This document shows, piece after piece, positions 8,237 to 16,843 of a stretch of DNA of 50,795 nucleotides. Position 1 is the stretch's first letter. The number at the start of each line of letters is the position of its first letter. The position numbers were made by a program, and so were the translations under genes. The notes below the pieces were generated by a model. That model was not told where the DNA came from. It saw only the letters and a program-made list of their open reading frames with translations, and did no database searches. This DNA is from an uncultured Allofournierella sp. (GTDB lineage Bacteria > Bacillota > Clostridia > Oscillospirales > Ruminococcaceae). The stretch spans positions 1 through 50,795 of the forward strand of contig CALWNI010000011.1 in assembly GCA_944382775.1 (NCBI GenBank), given 5' to 3'.

Positions 8237-8704
8237 TTATGCGTGAAAATCGTATTGCAGCATGGGCTCCGACCAATTTTTCAACACTTCGCCCATATCC
8301 TTTGCCACCTGTTTTGCACCCGGCAAGTCATGCTCCAAATAATTGCCGCATTCCTTTTTCTTATTGCCGGGGATTTCGCCCTCAAAATCAGCAATAAACG
8401 CAAAACATTCATTAACCAGTGCAATGGCATCGGTTTTGTTAAGGCTATCGCGGGTCAAAAAGTAAAAACCGGTACGGCAACCCATGGGCCCAACATAAAT
8501 AATTTGGTCGCTGTAAGCAGAGTTGCGTACATAGGTTGCAAACAAATGTTCAAAGGTGTGCAGCGCAGGGCTGGAAATGTATACCCCACCGTTGGGCTTT
8601 ACCATGCGAATGTCGTAGGTGATTACATCGCCATCCACACGGGAAATGTACATTCCTTTTTCCAGTTTATCATGGTCTACCGTAAAACTTGCAATTGTTT
8701 TCAT
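8237..8704 (-). CDS. luxS: S-ribosylhomocysteine lyase (LuxS)
   Basis: Cytosolic metalloenzyme, 155 residues, that splits S-ribosylhomocysteine into homocysteine and DPD, the AI-2 precursor, in the activated methyl cycle. The metal ligands are visible: HTFEH (His49, His53) and Cys119 in KKKECGNYLEHDL. The catalytic Cys76 lies in GPMGCRTGFY. The length and all key residues are normal. It is the last gene of the minus-strand operon, 15 bases after the YfcE-like gene. No pfs (SAH nucleosidase) gene is nearby, so the preceding pathway step must be encoded elsewhere. Confidence 0.96.
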   Translation of the reverse strand: MKTIASFTVDHDKLEKGMYISRVDGDVITYDIRMVKPNGGVYISSPALHTFEHLFATYVRNSAYSDQIIYVGPMGCRTGFYFLTRDSLNKTDAIALVNECFAFIADFEGEIPGNKKKECGNYLEHDLPGAKQVAKDMGEVLKNWSEPMLQYDFHA

Positions 8705-8719
8705 TGAACTATCCCTTTC

Positions 8720-9262
8720 TTAATACGCTACACTTTGAATGGTCTCGCCATCCAGTGTTTTGGTGGTAAACACACCGTTTTCATACATCATATAACTGTG
8801 TGAACCATCTTTGGGAATCGATACGCTGCCCGGATTCAGAATCAAGGTATCGCCCTGCCACTCGGTATGTTTTACATGAACATGACCAAATACAAAGGCA
8901 CTGTGTGCAGGCATCGGGGGCAGATTTTGGGGGTTGAATTTATGGCCATGGGTAGCAAACAGCAATTTCCCCTCTTCCAGATAAATGGTTGTATAATCGG
9001 CCATTACCGGAAATTCCAACACCATTTGGTCCACTTCGGCTTCACAGTTTCCACGCACGGCAATAATCTTTTCCTTTAACCCATTCAGCATGGGAATAAC
9101 CTTTTTGGGTGCATAATCCTTGGGCAGGTCATTGCGGGGGCCGTGATACAGCAAATCACCCAACAGCAAGATTTTATCGGGGTTTTCCTGCTGAATTCGT
9201 TCCATCAGTTTTTCACAATAAAAAGCAGAGCCATGTAAATCAGAAGCAATCAATAATTTCAT
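8720..9262 (-). CDS. yfcE: YfcE/MJ0936-family metallophosphodiesterase
   Basis: A 180-residue calcineurin-like phosphoesterase. All five metal-binding blocks are present: SDLHG (Asp8, His10), GDLLYHGPRND (Asp36), GNCEAEVD (Asn72), THGHKF and FGHVHVKH, with NPGSVSIPKDG as in YfcE. Members of this subfamily hydrolyse model phosphodiesters, and the physiological substrate is not established. Its ATG overlaps the stop of the upstream polymerase-like gene (ATGA at 9262-9259), and luxS follows, so it is translationally linked to a glycan gene and a metabolic gene. Confidence 0.88.
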   Translation of the reverse strand: MKLLIASDLHGSAFYCEKLMERIQQENPDKILLLGDLLYHGPRNDLPKDYAPKKVIPMLNGLKEKIIAVRGNCEAEVDQMVLEFPVMADYTTIYLEEGKLLFATHGHKFNPQNLPPMPAHSAFVFGHVHVKHTEWQGDTLILNPGSVSIPKDGSHSYMMYENGVFTTKTLDGETIQSVAY

Positions 9263-10590
9263 TGTAGTTTCTCCTTCTTGAAAGCCTTTGCGTCAGATTT
9301 TGCTGCAAAACAAGGTTGTTCCTTGGGCCAATACAGCACGCCGCACAACAGCCACAACATCACGTTAACACAGGCCCATGTGATATGAATTTCCATTAAG
9401 CCATGGCATAAAATAACCAAACAGCAAGCTGCTTCGGTAAGATGTTTTTGAGCAAGCAAACGCCAAATAAGAAGCGAAAATGCCACCCACATTAACAAAC
9501 TGGCCACAGGACCGCTTAAAATCCAATGTTGTACATAGGCATTGTCCACCAGCATATCCGGGCTTCTCATCTGACCGGCAATGCGAAACGGCATTTCATT
9601 CAATGCCATCCAGCTTAACTCTACTCTACCGCTTAAAATGCGGTTTAAAGAAGTCATAAAGCCGGACTGCGGATCCCAGTTCATTGCAATCAGCACGCTT
9701 GCTGCCAACGCAACCAAGGGAGCAAGGCTTGCCAAAACACGAACCCACAACAGCTGAAAGAATTTGGGTGCCACCTGCATCACAAACAGTACTCCCACAA
9801 GCAAAAACAAACAAATGGAGGTTGCCCGGCTGTCCGGACCCAGGTCAGAAAATACTGCCAAGGCAAGCAAAACCGCAAAATCGTACCACTTAAAACGATG
9901 CAAACGCCGTAAACAGACATACATCAGCCCAAGCCCTAACAGGCAAGCACCAAAATAGTTAAACCAACCATATCCAAAACTATTTCTGGTTCGGCTTGTT
10001 TCCAAATCGTACAGGGTATCAATAATTCCAACGCAGGAACTAAGTGCAACCACCACCACGCTGGCAGTACCAACCGTAAAGCATACCGTTAAGGCTTTGC
10101 GCAGCGGAATATCCTTTGCTGCCATAAAAAACAGCACACCCATCATAATCCATTGGATGTGGTTATTAAAAAACACCCACCGCATAATAAAAAATATGCA
10201 AAACTGAACTGCGGTTTGCCAAGCAGAATATTTTGTGGTAAATAATATTTTGCTTAATAAACACAATGCTATGATATGATTTAATACAATGGTTCCTGTT
10301 TCATAAAGAAACGGCAGCCGTGTGCGATACAAACTGTTAATAAAAAAGATTTCAAATTGATAAATTGCTATCGCCACATAAAAAAGCCATGGAGCCACTT
10401 TGTTTCGTATTTGTATCCCCCATGAACCAAACAGCCAATGCTCTTGATTGAGATGCTGCCATGTGGTGTGCCAAGGCACATCTTTGGGGCATCGCATCAG
10501 CCGAACAACATACCATACACAACCTGCAAACATACCCAATAAAATAACATTTGCATAGGTGTATAGCCCATCAAGTAAAAATTGCCGCAA
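9259..10590 (-). CDS. Polytopic membrane protein, O-antigen ligase/polymerase-like
   Basis: A 443-residue membrane protein with about eleven hydrophobic segments. A longer polar loop (about residues 300-355) precedes the last membrane segments and contains NRILSGRVELSWMALNEM. That layout and the short motif DLGPDSRATS resemble Wzy/WaaL-type polysaccharide polymerases and ligases, but I see no invariant signature, so the call is tentative. The start is TTG 10590 with AAGGAG nine bases upstream. It lies 27 bases after the acyltransferase-kinase fusion gene and overlaps the phosphodiesterase start, so it belongs to the same operon. A general integral membrane transporter is the alternative. Confidence 0.6.
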   Translation of the reverse strand: MRQFLLDGLYTYANVILLGMFAGCVWYVVRLMRCPKDVPWHTTWQHLNQEHWLFGSWGIQIRNKVAPWLFYVAIAIYQFEIFFINSLYRTRLPFLYETGTIVLNHIIALCLLSKILFTTKYSAWQTAVQFCIFFIMRWVFFNNHIQWIMMGVLFFMAAKDIPLRKALTVCFTVGTASVVVVALSSCVGIIDTLYDLETSRTRNSFGYGWFNYFGACLLGLGLMYVCLRRLHRFKWYDFAVLLALAVFSDLGPDSRATSICLFLLVGVLFVMQVAPKFFQLLWVRVLASLAPLVALAASVLIAMNWDPQSGFMTSLNRILSGRVELSWMALNEMPFRIAGQMRSPDMLVDNAYVQHWILSGPVASLLMWVAFSLLIWRLLAQKHLTEAACCLVILCHGLMEIHITWACVNVMLWLLCGVLYWPKEQPCFAAKSDAKAFKKEKLQ

Positions 10591-10617
10591 AATAAAATTC
10601 TCCTTCGCCAGGGGGGG

Positions 10618-12243
10618 TTAACTATACTTTTTCACAATTGCTTTCATCTGCTCAAACTGCTGTTCCATTTCTTCTGCTAAACGGAACTGCGTGCGTGCAC
10701 GCACCAGGTTATGGGTTGGATACTGTGTTTTAAAATAGGTATCACCCTGCAGATAATCGGTTAAAAAGCGCATACCGCATTCCAATGTTAAGATTTTTGC
10801 GCCCCATACCAGATTTTCTTTTTCCGCCGGGGTTAAAACATCGCCCGCACTCTCCAAGTAGCCTTTGGTATAGGCCTCAAACAATGCAATATCAAAATGA
10901 ACCTTGGACAAGTCCTGTTCATCTTCCGCAGCAGTAGACGCACCAAAACGAATGGAATCGCCAAAATCATTCAGGGATAAGCCAGGCATAATGGTATCCA
11001 GGTCAATGATACAAATGCCTTCTCCGGTATGTTCATCAAACAAGATGTTATTCAGCTTTGTATCGTTGTGAGTTACACGCAAAGGCAATGCACCTTGACG
11101 CACCTGCTCCATTAATACGCTGCAATCAGCCTTATGGTTTTGCACAAACTCAATTTCCGCCTTACAGGTTTTTGCTCTGTTTTTCACATCTTGGCGCAAT
11201 GCGCGTTGAAATGTTTTGAAACGGTCTTCCGTATCATGGAACTTGGGAATGGTTTCAAACAAGGTATCCGCCGGGTAGCCATCCAGCTGTTTCAAGAAAC
11301 GGCCAAAACTGCGGCCCGATTGATAAAACTGCTCCGGTTTTTCCACACTTTGATAGCAAATGGAATCCGGAATATAGTTGTAACAACGCCAAGGCTGACC
11401 TTCAGTATCTTCAAAATAGGTTTCGCCGGATTTTGTTTTAATATAGCTCAAGGTTTCTCGGTCCGGGTCGCCACCGTTTGCACGGATGCTTTGCCGCAGA
11501 TACTCGGTTACACCAAAAATATTTTCCATAACTTCGCGGGGATTTTTAAATACATTGCGATTCACGCGCTGTAATACATAACTCAGCTCATCCTCGCCGT
11601 TTTCGGTGGGCATAAACACCGCATAGGTTTCGTTGATATGCCCTGCCCCAAAGGGACGCACATAGCTGCACTGGTTGCCAAATCCAAAGGCATACAGGGC
11701 ATCTTCCAGCATCCAACTGTCCACGCCATCAATTTTGCGGCGTTTTGCAAAAATCACTTCGCCGGCCTCCACCTTACGAAATGCCTCTACATGGCAGTTT
11801 GCCTTTACCACACTGCCCAAACCAATGTGAACGCCTTCTTCCACCACGGTGTCATGGTCTACAATTGCACCACTGTTTACCAGGCAAGCTTCGCCCAACT
11901 TGGTTTTGGTGTTAATTACTGCACGCTGCATTACAAAACTACCGGCGCCAATCTCTGCACTGGGGCTTACCACTGCGCTGGGATGAATGATGGTGGGCAC
12001 AACAAAATCCGCTTCCAACAGATTTTTTACCCACTGCAAACGCATTTTATTGTTGCCAAAGGCAGCCACTGCACAGGGATACTCCTTGCGAAAATCCTTG
12101 TAATCCACCAGCTTGCCAATTACGTTGCTGTCTTTGCAGGCATCATCAAGCATTGCAATTTTATCAAATTGGCGGGTTGCCACAGCCGATTCGTAAACCA
12201 TGTGCCCAAACCCACCGGCACCTAAAATCAAAAGATTTGGCAT
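10618..12243 (-). CDS. Fusion: NeuD/PglD-like sugar O/N-acyltransferase + NahK-like sugar kinase (APH fold)
   Basis: A 541-residue two-domain protein. Residues 1-165 match NeuD/PglD enzymes: a Rossmann start LILGAGGFGH (8-13), then left-handed beta-helix hexapeptides with NSGAIVDHD and a candidate catalytic His130. Residues about 185-541 are an aminoglycoside-phosphotransferase/choline-kinase fold: RPFGAGHINETY as the nucleotide loop, VTHNDTKLNN as catalytic loop (Asp394), and IIDLDT with metal-binding Asp414/416. The kinase part resembles N-acetylhexosamine 1-kinase (NahK). It would therefore phosphorylate a free sugar and may acylate an (amino)sugar; the substrates are inferred. No stop or frameshift separates the domains. 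It is the first gene of the operon that ends with luxS. Confidence 0.82.
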   Translation of the reverse strand: MPNLLILGAGGFGHMVYESAVATRQFDKIAMLDDACKDSNVIGKLVDYKDFRKEYPCAVAAFGNNKMRLQWVKNLLEADFVVPTIIHPSAVVSPSAEIGAGSFVMQRAVINTKTKLGEACLVNSGAIVDHDTVVEEGVHIGLGSVVKANCHVEAFRKVEAGEVIFAKRRKIDGVDSWMLEDALYAFGFGNQCSYVRPFGAGHINETYAVFMPTENGEDELSYVLQRVNRNVFKNPREVMENIFGVTEYLRQSIRANGGDPDRETLSYIKTKSGETYFEDTEGQPWRCYNYIPDSICYQSVEKPEQFYQSGRSFGRFLKQLDGYPADTLFETIPKFHDTEDRFKTFQRALRQDVKNRAKTCKAEIEFVQNHKADCSVLMEQVRQGALPLRVTHNDTKLNNILFDEHTGEGICIIDLDTIMPGLSLNDFGDSIRFGASTAAEDEQDLSKVHFDIALFEAYTKGYLESAGDVLTPAEKENLVWGAKILTLECGMRFLTDYLQGDTYFKTQYPTHNLVRARTQFRLAEEMEQQFEQMKAIVKKYS

Positions 12244-12332
12244 TTTGGAAAAATTCCCCTTTCTATTTTGGTAGAACCGTCATCCTTCTATCGCCTATTG
12301 TTGCATAATTCGACCATTTTAATCGTAGTTTT

Positions 12333-12361
12333 ATTATAATAAAAGTAGCCTTTTAATACAA
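12333..12361 (-). promoter_or_regulatory. Sigma-A promoter of the fusion-polymerase-yfcE-luxS operon
   Basis: On the minus strand a -35 TTGTAT (12361-12356), a 17-base spacer and a perfect -10 TATAAT (12338-12333). It is about 90 bases upstream of the fusion gene and follows the terminator of the Bax-inhibitor gene. Confidence 0.75.
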
Positions 12362-12400
12362 GCAATCCCTATATTTTTCTATTGAATAAATTCCTAACAA

Positions 12401-12430
12401 AAAAGCGGAAGCGCAAAGGCTTCCGCTTTT
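12401..12430 (-). terminator. Intrinsic terminator of the Bax-inhibitor-1 gene
   Basis: A 12-bp perfect stem (12401-12412 with 12419-12430) has a 6-base loop. On the minus strand the stem ends in a T-run (TTTTTTGTT), two bases after the stop codon of the gene. Confidence 0.88.
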
Positions 12431-12432
12431 TC

Positions 12433-13161
12433 TTAATCTCGGTTGCGTGCAAAAATACGCAGCAGATACAAGAACAAATTGATAAAATCCAGATACAGCT
12501 GCAATGCTGCATAAATGGATGCCTTTTGTGCCATTTCCGGATTACCGGCATAAGCAAAGTAGGCGGCTTTGATTTTTTGTGTATCGTAAGCGGTATAGCA
12601 AGCAAACAAAATAACACCCATAACGCTGAACAGTACGCCGGTTGCACTTAAAAAGAACATACCCAGTACCGATACAATCAGCATTACAATCAAACCTATG
12701 GTTAACGGGGTACGCCAACTGGTCAAATCCCGTTTGGTTAAATAGCCATAGGCAGCCATAACGCCAAAATACAGCGATGCTGCAGCAAATGCCATGAGTA
12801 CGTCACCCATTTCGTAAAGCCACAGATAGGCACTGAACACAATGCCGTTTACAATGGCGTAAAGGAAAAACATGGCACGGGCACTTGCCACACTCATTTT
12901 ATGAATTCGTGCAGCCAGCGACACCACTAGCACAATTTCGATGAGTGCCAAACCAATAAACATAAAGCTGCTTTGGAACAAATACAGCCCCAAACCGCTG
13001 GTATAGAACAGCAGCGATACACCAAAGGTTGCAAGCAAGCCTGCAAACATCCACAAAAAGGTTTTTGCCGTATAATTGCTTAGCGTTTCGTACTGAAACG
13101 ATTCATTCATATAAATGGTATTTCGATTGGGTTCATTCCACGGATTATAAGATTCGTTCAT
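12433..13161 (-). CDS. Bax inhibitor-1/YccA family membrane protein
   Basis: A 242-residue protein with a polar N-terminal region of about 35 residues (Asn/Glu/Tyr-rich) and seven hydrophobic segments. The family signatures are visible, including FACYTAYDTQKIKAAY, which holds the conserved acidic residue of the BI-1 fold, and DFINLFLYLLRIF at the end. Bacterial members form pH-sensitive calcium-leak channels or modulate membrane proteases; the physiological role here is unknown. The start is ATG 13161 with GGAG five bases before; a GTG at 13167 overlaps that site and is less likely. It is a single-gene unit with its own terminator. Confidence 0.9.
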   Translation of the reverse strand: MNESYNPWNEPNRNTIYMNESFQYETLSNYTAKTFLWMFAGLLATFGVSLLFYTSGLGLYLFQSSFMFIGLALIEIVLVVSLAARIHKMSVASARAMFFLYAIVNGIVFSAYLWLYEMGDVLMAFAAASLYFGVMAAYGYLTKRDLTSWRTPLTIGLIVMLIVSVLGMFFLSATGVLFSVMGVILFACYTAYDTQKIKAAYFAYAGNPEMAQKASIYAALQLYLDFINLFLYLLRIFARNRD

Positions 13162-13213
13162 AATCACTCCGTCCTTTCTTTGTTAGGTATTATATCGTAT
13201 TTTATGCATCTAT

Positions 13214-13242
13214 TTGTAAATAAACTAAAAATCTTTTATAAT
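13214..13242 (+). promoter_or_regulatory. Sigma-A promoter of hemW
   Basis: A -35 TTGTAA (13214-13219), a 17-base spacer and -10 TATAAT (13237-13242), about 80 bases before hemW. The 20-base palindrome at 13241-13260 begins inside the -10 box and covers the expected transcription start. Confidence 0.7.
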
Positions 13243-13322
13243 GGTTTTGTAAAAAACCATAACAATACGAACAAAGATAGTATTCCCCTATTTTTATCAA
13301 AAGTCATAGCAAGGAGATTTTT

Positions 13323-14417
13323 ATGCCTTTTGGTCTTTATCTACATATTCCCTATTGTTTGGCAAAATGCCATTATTGCGACTTTTATTCCCGCGGCGGC
13401 TGCAAAGGTGTTCCCGAGCAATACGTTGATGCACTGGTTGCACAAATGCATAAATTTCGCGAAAACGGCACGCTGCCCTCACATCCCGATACCCTGTATT
13501 TCGGCGGCGGAACTCCCAGTTTGCTCACTCCTGCACAGGTTAAATGTTTAATCGATGCCGCAGCTCCTGCCCAAAATGCAGAGGTTACGCTGGAAGCAAA
13601 CCCCGAAACCGTTACCCCTGCTTTGCTGGAACAATTTTTATACGCCGGTGTGAATCGTTTGAGCCTTGGCGTACAAACGGCATCGAACCAAAGTTTGCAA
13701 ATACTGGGCCGACCACATACCGCCGCCCAAAGCCGCGCCGCCTTTGCCGATGCCAAGCGTGTCGGATTTACCAACATCAGCGGCGATATCATGATGGCAT
13801 TGCCCAACTACAGTACCGAGGAATTTGACCAAACCCTTGATTTAATTGCCGGTGGCGGTGCCACCCATATTTCTGCCTATCTGCTGAAAATTGAAGAAAA
13901 CACTGTTTTTGGCAAACGGCCGCCGCAAAACCTGCCCACCGAAGACCAGGCGGCGGATTTTTATCTGTATGGTGTGGAGCAACTTTCCAAAGCCGGGTTT
14001 GCACAATATGAAATCAGTAACTTTTCCCGCCCCGGATTTGAAGGCAAGCACAATCTGATTTATTGGAACTGTCAGGACTATTTGGGTCTTGGTCCGGCTG
14101 CCCACAGCTGTGTAAAGCAACAGCGTTTTTATTGGCCCAACGGCACCAAGCAATTTATCGATCGACAAAGCGACCCCATTCCGGACGGTGTATGCGATGG
14201 CAACGACTACATTATGTTGCAGCTGCGTCTTACCAGCGGACTGAATCTGCAAAAACTGAAGCAGCTCTACCAAATTGAGTTTACAGCAAAACAAAAGCGA
14301 TTTATTGCCAATTGCCAAGCAGCCGGATATCTTTTGCAGAACGGGGATATCTTGTCCCTTACACCTGCCGGTATGATCATTCAAAATACCATTCTTTGCG
14401 AGCTGCTTTCTGAATAA
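13323..14417 (+). CDS. hemW: HemW: radical SAM heme chaperone
   Basis: A 364-residue radical SAM protein formerly annotated as oxygen-independent coproporphyrinogen oxidase. The 4Fe-4S cluster motif C-x3-C-x2-C is at Cys12, Cys16 and Cys19 (LHIPYCLAKCHYCDF), followed by FGGGTPSLL and ISAYLLKIEE. The sequence KHNLIYWNCQDYLGLG contains the HNxxYW heme-binding motif that marks HemW rather than HemN, and the family lacks the extra HemN cysteine. It would hand heme to client proteins. It starts at ATG 13323 with AAGGAG and forms a monocistronic unit. Confidence 0.93.
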   Translation: MPFGLYLHIPYCLAKCHYCDFYSRGGCKGVPEQYVDALVAQMHKFRENGTLPSHPDTLYFGGGTPSLLTPAQVKCLIDAAAPAQNAEVTLEANPETVTPALLEQFLYAGVNRLSLGVQTASNQSLQILGRPHTAAQSRAAFADAKRVGFTNISGDIMMALPNYSTEEFDQTLDLIAGGGATHISAYLLKIEENTVFGKRPPQNLPTEDQAADFYLYGVEQLSKAGFAQYEISNFSRPGFEGKHNLIYWNCQDYLGLGPAAHSCVKQQRFYWPNGTKQFIDRQSDPIPDGVCDGNDYIMLQLRLTSGLNLQKLKQLYQIEFTAKQKRFIANCQAAGYLLQNGDILSLTPAGMIIQNTILCELLSE

Positions 14418-14425
14418 AATCGGAG

Positions 14426-14473
14426 AACCGCACTCCCCCAAGGATAAACCTTTGAGGGAGTGCGGTTTTTTTT
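14426..14473 (+). terminator. Intrinsic terminator of hemW
   Basis: A 12-bp perfect stem (14426-14437 with 14456-14467) is followed by an eight-T run (14466-14473). It also separates hemW from the convergent nuclease gene. Confidence 0.92.
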
Positions 14474-14491
14474 ATCACATAAATCCACCAA

Positions 14492-16096
14492 TTAGTCTTC
14501 CCATTTTTCGCACAGGGCTTCAATCTGGCTTGCAAACCGTGCCAACTCTTTATTGGCATGGCCTTCTTTTGCTTTGATAATATTGAGCAGGCGATGACCT
14601 GCATCCAACAAGCGACGGAATACAGGGCTCTGCCGTTGCTGGCTTTCTTTTTTCTCTTCAATTCGCTTACGGTTGCCAATGGCCAAGCAATGCCCTGTAA
14701 GCAAATCATACTGTGCCCCATTGTATGGTGCGGTTGCCGCATAGCCCAATTCTGCCATTAAGCGATTTGCAAAGATATCACAAACCTCATCTTCACCATG
14801 GGTTACGAAAACCTGCTGAGGTTTCTTCGCCTTAAAAGCCGATGCCCATTGCATCAGACCCTCGTTGTCGGCATGGCCCGAAACACCTGCCAATACCCGA
14901 ATCTGTGCCCGTACCTCGATGGTTTCACCGAACAAGCGCACCTGTTTTGCACCTTCGACCAGTGCACGACCCAATGTGCCGGGGCTTTGATAGCCAACAA
15001 ACAGAATGGTAGACTCCGGCTGCCATAGATTGTGTTTCAAATGATGGCGAATACGACCCGCTTCACACATGCCGCTGGCAGACAAAATTACCTTTCGGGT
15101 CTGATCAAAGTTAATTGCCTTGGAATCATCGCTGGTCAACGCCAACTTCAAGCCACGAAAACTAATGGGGTTGATGCCTTGCTGAACCAGGGTGCGTGCT
15201 TCCTCGTCATAACATTCTGCCCACTGTTCTTTGAAAATGTGGGTTGCTTCCACCGCAAGGGGACTATCCACATAAACGGTAAAATCTCCATGGCCTTTTA
15301 CCAAATTCAACTCTTTGATTTGCCGCAGAAAATACAGCATTTCCTGTGTACGGCCCACCGCAAAGCTGGGAATTACCAGATTTCCGCCACGGTCAAAGGT
15401 TTCTTGAATAATACCCGCCAATTCGGTCACATAATCAGGCCGAGGACCATGGCTACGGTCGCCATAGGTGGATTCCATTACCACATAGTCGGCTTCGTTG
15501 ATGTACTCGGGGTCACGCAGCAAGGGTTGATTGGTATTGCCAATATCGCCAGAAAATACCAGCTTTTTGGTCTGACCGTCTTCGGTTGCCCAAATTTCAA
15601 TGCTGGCAGAGCCCAGCAAATGCCCCACGTCCACAAAACGGGCGCGTACCCCGGGTGCTACCTGAAAAACTTCGCCGTACTCCATCGGCTCAAACAAGCG
15701 AATGGCTGCCTCGGCGTCCTGCATGGTGTAAATGGGTTCATATTCTTCTGCGCCGGAACGTTTTGCTTTGCGGTTGCGCCATTCTGCTTCAAACTCCTGA
15801 ATGTGTGCAGAGTCTCGCAGCATAATATCGCATAGTTCGCTGGTGGCAGTGGTTGCAAAAACCGGGCCTCGATACCCGTTTTTGACCAGCAGCGGAATGC
15901 GTCCCGAATGGTCAATGTGTGCGTGGGTCAGCAACAAGCTGTCCACCTGACCGGGTGCCAGTGGAAGCGGCTGATTTTCATAAATATCCCGTCCTTGTTC
16001 CATGCCGCAATCAATCATAATATTTTGGTCGCCCACCTGCAGCAGATAGCAGCTGCCGGTCACCTCATGCGCGGCACCTAAGAATGTAAGTTTCAT
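14492..16096 (-). CDS. Beta-CASP metallo-beta-lactamase-fold RNA nuclease
   Basis: A 534-residue cytosolic zinc-dependent enzyme of the CPSF73/TTHA0252 type, predicted to cut or trim RNA. The metallo-beta-lactamase motif HAHIDH (58-63) and further ligands (DVGHLLGSA, SGDIGN) precede the beta-CASP blocks, SFAVGRTQEML, ILSASGMCEAGRIRHHL and VSGHADNEGL, with a C-terminal VTHGED. The last 60 residues form a basic helix-rich extension after a standard-length core. It is monocistronic, with its own promoter (16182-16210) and an AAAGGAGG ribosome site. It is not RNase J, which is longer with a distinct C-terminal domain. Confidence 0.88.
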   Translation of the reverse strand: MKLTFLGAAHEVTGSCYLLQVGDQNIMIDCGMEQGRDIYENQPLPLAPGQVDSLLLTHAHIDHSGRIPLLVKNGYRGPVFATTATSELCDIMLRDSAHIQEFEAEWRNRKAKRSGAEEYEPIYTMQDAEAAIRLFEPMEYGEVFQVAPGVRARFVDVGHLLGSASIEIWATEDGQTKKLVFSGDIGNTNQPLLRDPEYINEADYVVMESTYGDRSHGPRPDYVTELAGIIQETFDRGGNLVIPSFAVGRTQEMLYFLRQIKELNLVKGHGDFTVYVDSPLAVEATHIFKEQWAECYDEEARTLVQQGINPISFRGLKLALTSDDSKAINFDQTRKVILSASGMCEAGRIRHHLKHNLWQPESTILFVGYQSPGTLGRALVEGAKQVRLFGETIEVRAQIRVLAGVSGHADNEGLMQWASAFKAKKPQQVFVTHGEDEVCDIFANRLMAELGYAATAPYNGAQYDLLTGHCLAIGNRKRIEEKKESQQRQSPVFRRLLDAGHRLLNIIKAKEGHANKELARFASQIEALCEKWED

Positions 16097-16181
16097 AAAT
16101 GGCCTCCTTTTCAGCGCAGGGCGTTTTTATGCTTTCGCAAACAGGAGACAACATTCGCTCCACACTGTATTTGATAGCTTT

Positions 16182-16210
16182 ATTATACCGCTGAACCCCA
16201 TCAGTTACAA
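16182..16210 (-). promoter_or_regulatory. Sigma-A promoter of the beta-CASP nuclease gene
   Basis: On the minus strand, -35 TTGTAA (16210-16205), 17-base spacer, -10 TATAAT (16187-16182), with the gene start about 85 bases downstream. Confidence 0.72.
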
Positions 16211-16227
16211 GCAAAATTACAAAAATA

Positions 16228-16271
16228 AAAAATCGAACCGATGCCTTTTTTGGGCAATCTGTTCGATTTTT
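16228..16271 (-). terminator. Intrinsic terminator of the NitT/TauT-type ABC operon
   Basis: An 11-bp outer stem (16228-16238 with 16261-16271) encloses an inner TGCC/GGCA pair. On the minus strand it is followed by TTTTTTATTTTT. It starts about 12 bases after the ATPase stop. Confidence 0.82.
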
Positions 16272-16282
16272 CTTTGTTTTTT

Positions 16283-16843
16283 TCACCATTGAATCGTTTT
16301 ACACCCAAATGCCTGAGCTTCCTGAAAATTGTGGGTAATCAACAGCATCCAACGGTCTGCTATGGTTTGTTTGGTCCATGCAATGGCCTTTGCCCGTGTT
16401 TCCTCATCGAGCCCTTTAAATGGTTCATCCAGCAATACACCGTCTGCCTCTGCCAGCAACGCACGAACCAACGCAACACGCCGCGCCTGCCCGCCCGATA
16501 GCTGTTTTGTGGGTTTTGCAAACTCGGATTCGGTAAATCCCAGCGTTTGCAATGCCTGCTTTGCCTGCTCTTCGGTGATGTGCGGCGAAACCAAGCGAAT
16601 ATTTTGTATCGCAGTCAGATGGTTGCACAGGCGGTCTTCTTGAAACACTGCCACCAGTGTTCCGTCCACTTCTACCAAGCCGGAATCCGGTTGTTCCAAG
16701 CCAAGCAGCAACCGTGACAAGGTGGTTTTTCCATAGCCGGACGGTGCCATTAAGGCGGTTTGTCCTTCCAATACAAGGGTAAGGTCATTTAAAACAACCT
16801 GCCCTTGGTAGCATTTGCTTACCTGTTTTAAAACCGCCCTCAT
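16283..16843 (-). CDS. NitT/TauT-type ABC transporter ATP-binding protein
   Basis: A compact 186-residue ATPase of the SsuB/TauB/ThiZ group. Walker A is APSGYGKTT (first Gly replaced by Ala), the signature is LSGGQARRVALVRALL, and Walker B is GVLLDEPFKGLD with switch His in LLITHN. The domain is short compared with the usual 240-260 residues, because the C-terminal part after the switch is nearly absent. The start is ATG 16843, whose ATGA overlaps the permease stop; the frame stays open upstream to 16936 but would be buried in the permease gene. It powers the permease encoded before it. Confidence 0.88.
   Translation of the reverse strand: MRAVLKQVSKCYQGQVVLNDLTLVLEGQTALMAPSGYGKTTLSRLLLGLEQPDSGLVEVDGTLVAVFQEDRLCNHLTAIQNIRLVSPHITEEQAKQALQTLGFTESEFAKPTKQLSGGQARRVALVRALLAEADGVLLDEPFKGLDEETRAKAIAWTKQTIADRWMLLITHNFQEAQAFGCKTIQW

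Noticed and set aside
15032-15835. Long plus-strand frame inside the beta-CASP nuclease gene
   Set aside because: Antisense to a well-supported gene. The protein is rich in Cys/His/Phe with no recognised motif, typical of a shadow frame.
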